A DNA stretch of 64,000 nt from Tamarix chinensis (Eukaryota; Streptophyta; Magnoliopsida; Caryophyllales; Tamaricaceae), in NCBI GenBank assembly GCA_030549775.1, contig CM060174.1:51462707-51526706 (forward strand), in the 5' to 3' direction. The position numbers and the translations under genes were made by a program. Each line of letters opens with the position of its first letter. The stretch's first letter is position 1. This document shows positions 57,901-64,000 of the stretch, one piece after another. The notes beneath the pieces were generated by a model. The model searched no databases. It saw only the letters and a list, made by a program, of their open reading frames with translations, and was not told the DNA's origin.

Positions 57901-59210
57901 TATTTGGACAATCATTAATACTTTCCTCCACCCTCCAACCTTCTCTTCTAATGAATCTCCCTTATAGTTCTCAAATGATCCACTACTTTCCCTCTTACCT
58001 TCCTCATTATCATACTCCGATTCTATCTCACCATGTTATATCCAAATAGTGTAACTTGTATCAATTTTATACACAAAAAAATGATTGTGAAGTTAATTTG
58101 TGATCATGATATAAGAACATGAAAAATGAGTAAAATACATATCTTGAGCATGTTACATATCAATTTTATACACAATAAAATGTAAGCACACTTCAAATAA
58201 GGACAGACTATTCTATTAGTCTTAAGCATGTTCTACTACAAACTTGATGAAAGATTACACTCATTTTTCATTTTCTCTAAACAAATTATTTGCATATATC
58301 CATTTTCATTCAATAGTTTTAAAATCTATATGCATCCCATGAAGTAATTATTACAAATCAATTTAATAACCTAAGGTAAATACTTCGAGTAAAAAAAAGA
58401 CCCAAAACTAAGAAGAAACCTAAGGCAATAGCAGCACAATATACATAAAAATTTTATAACAACCCAAACACCTAACTAATAATAACCCCTAACCTTCCTA
58501 TGAAATCCACTAGCAAACTTATTGAGCCTAACAAACAACTATCACTCACAAAGTCTACTCATCTCGATATATCATATGTTCTCTCACATCATCAATGGAA
58601 AGTATAGTGATGGATACTCTATGGTAACCCAGATGAGCACTCAATGATAAGATATGATGAAACCTCCACTCATCATTTATTACCATCAGCTCTCTAGATA
58701 TCCAATCATAAGCCCCTACAAACACCCCACCCTTAAAAAATATTGGGTGCGGCACATCAGTATGGTGGATAAAAACACTACAAATAACTTGCTAAACCAT
58801 TGACTATGGCTCCATCCGAAGTAGGGTCAATAGTAAATAATACGATATTGAAATAGAATGGATCAAAGTATGATCCATTCATAAACAAGTGACCTAGCTC
58901 ATTGTATAACTATATCACATAACTCTAAAGATCACCATAAGGTGTCATGCACAAATATGGTTTAGTTAAGTATGTAACAAGTAAAAGTAGCATCTCACAT
59001 CTAACAAAAGATAATAACCGCTAAATCTTATCATCAAGGTTGTTGTCTAACTCTTATAAATTCTAAAATATGTAAACTATATAGCCAAATTAATCAAAAA
59101 TATATTATATCATATCTTAACCCATTATGTAAATATAACAACATACCTACATAAGATAAAAGTTATCTATTTTTGGTATAGAATCATTATCAAAACTCTA
59201 AAGGAAAAAA
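57901..59210. other. Unassigned AT-rich sequence, possibly CACTA-derived
   Basis: By position it could be the 5' part of the CACTA element on the minus strand. One minus-strand frame (58555-58755, 66 codons, starting MPHPIFFKGGVFVGAYDWIS) is open, but I do not recognise it and would not call it a gene. Confidence 0.35.
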
Positions 59211-59214
59211 AATC

Positions 59215-59279
59215 TAAAGTTTAGATAATAGTTATAAGAAAAACCGTTAGTTTCTCTTATAATTGTTATCTAAACTTTA
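59215..59279. other. Hairpin with 25-bp stem and 15-nt loop
   Basis: TAAAGTTTAGATAATAGTTA + TAAGA (59215-59239) is the reverse complement of 59255-59279 except at two positions, which become wobble pairs in RNA. It could be a tiny foldback element or a small-RNA precursor-like hairpin. No larger inverted repeat surrounds it. Confidence 0.9.
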
Positions 59280-59499
59280 TGTCTTAACTATAAGATTTAT
59301 TATTATTATTATTACATTTTAATAACATCTCTGGTATAGGATTATTAGTAAAATCTTCTTTACATTCCTGTGCATATATTTTCATGCATTTATCAATGAA
59401 TTTAGGAAAAACTATTATTTTTATGTCATTATTAAATAATTTTTCAATAGTAGTGTCTATAGGGTTGGGTTGGTACGGGGTTTTCACATATTTATAAAT
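59280..59499. other. Unassigned AT-rich
   Basis: Includes a short (ATT) run at 59299-59314. No feature seen. Confidence 0.4.
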
Positions 59500-60114
59500 T
59501 ATAGGATAATATTATGGGAGAACAACATGGTATCATTATTCAGGTAAGGTGGGTTTGGTATCCCTGTACAAGCCCTCTAGCACTTTGTATGTCCATCACT
59601 TAGGTGGGTGTGGTATCCCAAATTTTCTATTATCCCTCATAGAAAATGCATTCAAGGTGAATAGAGAGTGATATATAAGGTTATGATTCTAAGAACAAGT
59701 ATGTATAGGATGATGACTTGAGTCAGTAGCTAGTGATTACTTAAGGATCAAGAGTTATGTTTTTCATTAGTTAAGAGTTAGGTTAACTAAATTAGATTGT
59801 TATGCCCGCTATGTTGGGGTGTTTTTGCTTCTTTCTGGTTATTTAAAATATTTCTTTTAATTCATGTACTTGAATTTTATAAATCTCCCTCTTTCCCTTC
59901 TATGTCACTCTCATCCTTGCTACTATTATTGTTCTCATTAGTGCATGCATTCGTTTATCTTCGTTTTATTTTACTTTGTATTAAACATGTACTAGGTGAT
60001 GATCACATCTCATCCATGGTTGATATGGTGGTAACAACCATTGGTTTTGTTTTATTACACTTTTGTAATGTTTTTAAAATAACATGTTTTAGTTCAAAGA
60101 TTAGAGGTGTTACA
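59500..60114 (+). mobile_element. Family C LTR 3' part (copy C-4)
   Basis: Tandem-unit words GGTGGGTGTGGTATCCC and GTACAAGCCCTCTAGCACTT (59540-59640), then a CT-rich part, GTACTAGGTGATGATCAC, GATATGGTGGTAAC, and the LTR end AGAGGTGTTACA at 60114. The 5' part is missing. Confidence 0.7.
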
Positions 60115-60339
60115 TGTATTGTCACATAATGGAATGAATATAATACTATTTATCTTATTTTTTTATATAAAAAATATCATGTTATATTTATGCTTATGCC
60201 ATTATATGTGTTTAAGTGTGTTCTACATTATGTTATCAAATGACCTCAATGTGTAGCATGGTTCTTACCATATTTTAGGTAATGTGTTTTGCTAGTATTT
60301 CACTGTAGTAACACTACCTTGTGTGGTCACTATAATGAT

Positions 60340-60780
60340 CCAAATTTCATTTTGATGAGTAGAGGATAAGTTATAGGATTATGACTCTCAACTAAGCCAT
60401 ACCAAGGATGGTGATGTGGGCTCTTAGATGGTCATTGCTTGGTGATCGAGATTTATATTTTTGTGTAGTTGAGAATTAGGCTATCTAGATAGCTGTTTTT
60501 TTAATGCTTTAGGTTGTTTTTGATCTTTAATTATTTAAACTTTTGGCTTTGATCCCTATATTTGGATTTTATTTCTCCCTCCCTCCTATCATATTAATGT
60601 CATCATTATTATTACTATTGCTAGATTGTTAGTGCATTTGTTTTCTTGTCTTGTTTTATTTTGCCTTACATCAAACATATGTTAGGTAATGATAAAAAAA
60701 ATCCATATTCGATGTGGTAGTGACATCCTCCAATTTTGGTTTTCAAATGGTTCTACATTATCATAATAAGGAAAATTTTC
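60340..60780 (+). mobile_element. Family C LTR 3' part (copy C-5), same orientation
   Basis: Repeats 59670-60060 in order: GATGACTTGAGTCAG.. corresponds to GTGATGTGGGCTCTTAG.., then the shared GTTGAGAATTAGG/GTTAAGAGTTAGG, the CT-rich stretch, TTAGTGCATTTGTTTTCTTG, CATATGTTAGGTAATGAT and GATGTGGTAGTGAC. The terminal TGTTACA is not clear. Confidence 0.65.
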
Positions 60781-60807
60781 AGTCCTAAATTTTTTTTGGA
60801 GGGTTGC

Positions 60808-61400
60808 AACCATCTTCAATTTAGCCATTATAAAATCATGGAAATACTAGTGCTTAAATGTTGTTGAGTACTATGGTGCTTTAGATTATTTTTTTTGGAT
60901 TTATTTCCATATGAAATAGAATCTATTCATTTCCTTGATCAGTTGTGTTACAGTAAGAACTAATGGAAACGATTTTGGCTATTTTTTGTTTCATGCTTGT
61001 GACTTTTCTAATTTGTCTTTGTAATTATAAACCATGGTATGAATGATCATCATGACCATCTTCAATTTAGCCATTGTGAAATCATGATAATATGACTACT
61101 TAAATTTTTTTGAGTATAGTAGTGCTTTGGGTGGGTTTATTTCTATATTATATAGAATATATTGATCATTTTACTTATACCATGATGAAATTTGAATTTT
61201 CCTTATTAGCTATGTTAAAGTGGAAAGTGCTAGAAAGTGTTTTAACTATTTTATGATGCATGCTTGTGACTCCTTTAGTTTGTCTTTATAGTTATAAATT
61301 ATTATATTAATGACCATCATGGCCATCTTCAATTTAGTCATTGTGAAATCATGATATAGGTGCTTAAATGTTGTTTTATGCATTAGTGTTTTGGTTAATT
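60808..61400 (+). repeat. Tandem array of about 250-bp units, about 2.4 copies
   Basis: CATCTTCAATTTAG(C/T)CATT marks unit starts at 60811, 61057 and 61324 (spacing 246 and 267 bp). Between the marks TGCTTGTGAC, TTTGTCTTT(G/A)TA and ATGA(T/C)CATCATG recur in the same order. Confidence 0.85.
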
Positions 61401-62541
61401 ACTTGATTCTTGTTATTATATATTATAATAGATCTTCGATGTTATTATTGTTATTATTAAAATTAATTTTGTTATTATTTTAATATTTCTATTATTTATT
61501 ATTATAATAATATTAAAAAAGATTAGATACTTTGAGTTTACTTCAAACCAAATTATATCAAACACTAATTAATTTAGATCAACAAAAATAAATAAAGGAT
61601 GAAAACAAGGCATAGGACAACCAGTGAGAAGATTCTATAGTATAATTTAGTTTGATAGCAGAGGATAAAGAAGACACAAGTTCATAGCTTGTCTCATCTT
61701 TCTTGAGGCACATTGAGTTAAAACTATACTCAGGCAATGAGTTGTGAATGCTGATAATTGCAAAGTATGTAACAATCAACCAAAAGATGCAAATAATATA
61801 CGTATAATATGCATAGTTCTAAGGAGGATTTAGAATACTATATCGAAATAACTAAAATTTTTGGGAGGCTTCAACACTTGGCATGATTTTTTGACTTGGA
61901 TGATACAGATTACAAGCTATAAAGTTAGGAGGATTCTATGCAGAGTTGTATCATGTGCTACACTGGATCCAAATGCATAGTGCAGATGAATCCCTTGGTT
62001 ATTTTCATTCAAATTGTTTTTTGGACTTTATTTTGTTTTGTAAATGCTAAAAAAAGGGATTCAAGGAATAGATAAGTCAAATAGATATAGGGACGTGTCT
62101 TACATAGAAATTACCAGTGATAGAGAGATATAGAATTAGGACTCTGAATTCCTTTATGAACCCATTGATTTTGCAAGCTTTAGTTATAGTATCATGGGAA
62201 TGGTGTGTGCATGGTGGAATTCAAAGAGAAAGGTTATGCGAAGATTGTTAGTTCCTTGTTTAATGAAAGTGGTAAGATCATATTCCATATTCGGCCACTA
62301 ATATTAAGATCGGTACTATTTAAGGTTTTAGCGATCATGGTGACACTAGAAATCACTATTTGAGAATTATATCCATGAGATAAGCACTTATTCTTCAAAA
62401 AGATAAAAAAGGAATGTGTGACCACACACCCCCTAATTCCTACCTACCAAACCTTATCTCTCATGATCGCCTCCTTCCTCCTATGCGAAAGCCTTTGATT
62501 AACCTTGAAAAATTCCCCAAAATTTTTTTAGTGATGTGACA
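61401..62541. other. Unassigned; ATT-rich start, no gene recognised
   Basis: 61415-61520 is a degenerate TTA/ATT stretch. The rest carries only short frames without recognisable content. The last part may be the 5' leader of the LINE that follows. Confidence 0.4.
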
Positions 62542-64000
62542 ATGGCCTCTAATTCAGTGATAAATGATCCTAAGCATAAGTTAACTACGACTTGTAGGAT
62601 GGTGACTCAACAAACACAAATAACCCTTAGTCAAGTGGATTTACTTTCAACAAGATCCTTTATGATCAACTTTTAAAAGTTATTTACTTGGCGCCTAATA
62701 ATGCTTAATGGAAAAAGGTTGAGGATATGGAGGATGATGTTTGTGAAGATGATCTAGAATTGATGGATGCATAATGGCTCTAAATCAGACTTTCAGCTTT
62801 TTAGAAATGTGCACTCAGGAAACTATGGTGACGGTGCTTGATTATCAAGCCTTTGGGTCATGCTATTTGGTATGAAATGCTCAATTTGAAAGTGCGAGAC
62901 CTATAGCCCCTTCAAGGTACATATGAGCTTATTGATTTAGGTCTGGGTTTTTTCATCATCAAGCCCCAAAGGAGACACAACTGTGAACATATTCTTAGTG
63001 GTATCCCTTGGATGTTTATTCATCAATATCTCACCATCCAATGTTGGACTCCAAATTTCCAAGTCTCCTTTATGTCAATTACATCTACCCTCACTTCAGT
63101 CTAGATCCCTAAAATTCTAATCGAACACTATGGAAACAGAGCCTAGCTCTAGGAGATTAGAAATGTAATTGGAAAATTTATCAAGATTGATTTTCACACA
63201 AATTCCATGTTAATGGGTAAGTTTGCTATGATTGTAGTAGAAATTGTCCTGAAGAAGCCCTTATTACCAAAATTCTGCCTAGGGACTTCACTCTATAATA
63301 TAAAGTATGAAGGTATAAGGATTATCTATTTTGATTGTGGTCATGTGGGATACACATATAAACATGACCAATACATGTATGTAGTGCAAGCTGGACAGGA
63401 TGGCGACCACAGTGCTATAGGGGGCTGGACCATGATGATCAATGAGCTTACTTGAAAGGAGATAACTAAAGTGGAGGACCAATCACCATATGGTACATGG
63501 ATGATTATGACTAAGAAAGATCAGAGACAATTGATAGATGCACGTTCACGTAAAGGAAATAATACAATTGGAAAAATAGCAAACTCTCAAACACGAAACA
63601 CTTGGTCCTTAAGGAATTTTGTTTCTTCCTCCCATTTTGATGTGCTTCAAGAGTAAATAAATGAAAATATTTCTAATGAAGATAACCTAGCACCCAATTC
63701 CCATGATTCTTATAGAGTGAATATTTTGGAGAACCATAGGGAAGGTAGTAATAGCACACTAGGATTTCAAACCAGATAACCTAGAGTTAGCAATTCCTAA
63801 TTGAAAGGTAGGGAACCAAGTGTTAAAAGGCCAGTTCAAACTAAATAAGTCAACTTGTAACACATCCCAACAAAGGACCTTTTAACTTACGAAAGACAAG
63901 TGACCTAAGATAACCCCTATCCAGAATTCATAATAGGATGGACAAGCTCATCCCTACAATAGTTCCCACTTCTTTTACCATGAAAGATCATTTGCTCCTA
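62542..64000 (+). pseudogene. L1-type LINE ORF1 (DUF4283 / CCHC) remnant, runs off window
   Basis: ATG at 62542 begins MASNSVINDPKHKLTTTCRM, with frameshifts after about 50 codons. The nucleic-acid-binding core is readable at about 63139-63330: IGKFIKIDFHTNSMLMGKFA, then VVEIVLKKPLLPKF and YNIKYEGIRIIYFDC, matching the DUF4283-type N-domain of plant LINE ORF1. In the zinc knuckle (63327-63377, YFDCGHVGYTYKHDQY) only one of the four C-C-H-C ligands is kept. The family's F-G-P-W-M segment is YGTWM at about 63490. The adjoining frame 63471-63656 is its continuation. ORF2 would lie beyond the window. Its transcript-binding role is inferred from the family. Confidence 0.75.

Noticed and set aside
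58555..58755. 66-codon minus-strand frame as a small gene
   Set aside because: It starts with a plausible peptide, but there is no family resemblance, no codon signal and no conserved neighbour.

Overview
The window looks like nuclear DNA from a flowering plant with a large, repeat-rich genome. Everything recognisable is transposable-element DNA: Ty3/Gypsy chromovirus and Athila-type elements, a Ty1/Copia element, L1-type LINEs, a CACTA transposase fragment, very long solo LTRs, microsatellites and tandem arrays. I found no intact host gene, tRNA, rRNA or CRISPR array. Most open frames are low-complexity or fall inside LTRs. The species cannot be told from the sequence alone.

Three related LTR groups are defined here by comparing parts of the window with each other. 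Family A has ends of the type TG(T/A)AA...CCCC and GGGGTGTTACA. Its copies are A-1 (24642-29301, +), A-2 (36523-41138, +), A-4 (10944-14879, -), A-3 (18375-about 21565, -, one end lost) and A-5 (1-1065, -, cut by the window edge). A-1, A-2 and A-4 each have matching 5-bp target duplications and no internal coding region, so they read as solo LTRs of 3.9-4.7 kb. Family B has copies at 7544-about 9010 and at 21982-24641 plus 29307-31122. Family C has copies at 6329, 32482, 36411-44492, 59500-60114 and 60340-60780. The C copy at 6329 directly follows the polypurine tract of a decayed chromovirus pol, which links this LTR type to Tekay/Del-like elements.

Layout: 1-1065 is A-5. 3131-6327 is a Gypsy chromovirus pol remnant (protease, RT, RNase H, integrase, chromodomain), followed by its 3' LTR and B-1. 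About 9961-16440 is a minus-strand Tat/Athila-like element remnant, with A-4 inserted in it. About 17000-31361 is a Copia element: 5' LTR, PBS, gag remnant, then A-3 inserted in gag, and a 3' LTR split by B-2, which is itself split by A-1. 32482-34785 is a C copy with a perfect (CTT)90. 36411-44492 is another C copy, split by A-2. 44493-about 57018 is a degenerate Athila element with both LTRs, PBS, gag-pol, a downstream ORF region and PPT, carrying a 5'-truncated LINE. 57567-57900 is a CACTA transposase fragment. 59215-59279 is a strong hairpin. 59500-60780 holds two C-family 3' ends. 60808-61400 is a tandem array of about 250 bp units. 62542-64000 is a LINE ORF1 remnant.

The most interesting signal lies in family A. 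Each LTR carries a tandem array whose units hold two short hairpins, with stem sequences that change in compensating pairs between units. A second stem-loop near the 3' end keeps its pairing in four diverged copies. A block of about 60-70 bp is conserved in three copies. These look like structured RNA or DNA elements of a long-LTR retrotransposon group.
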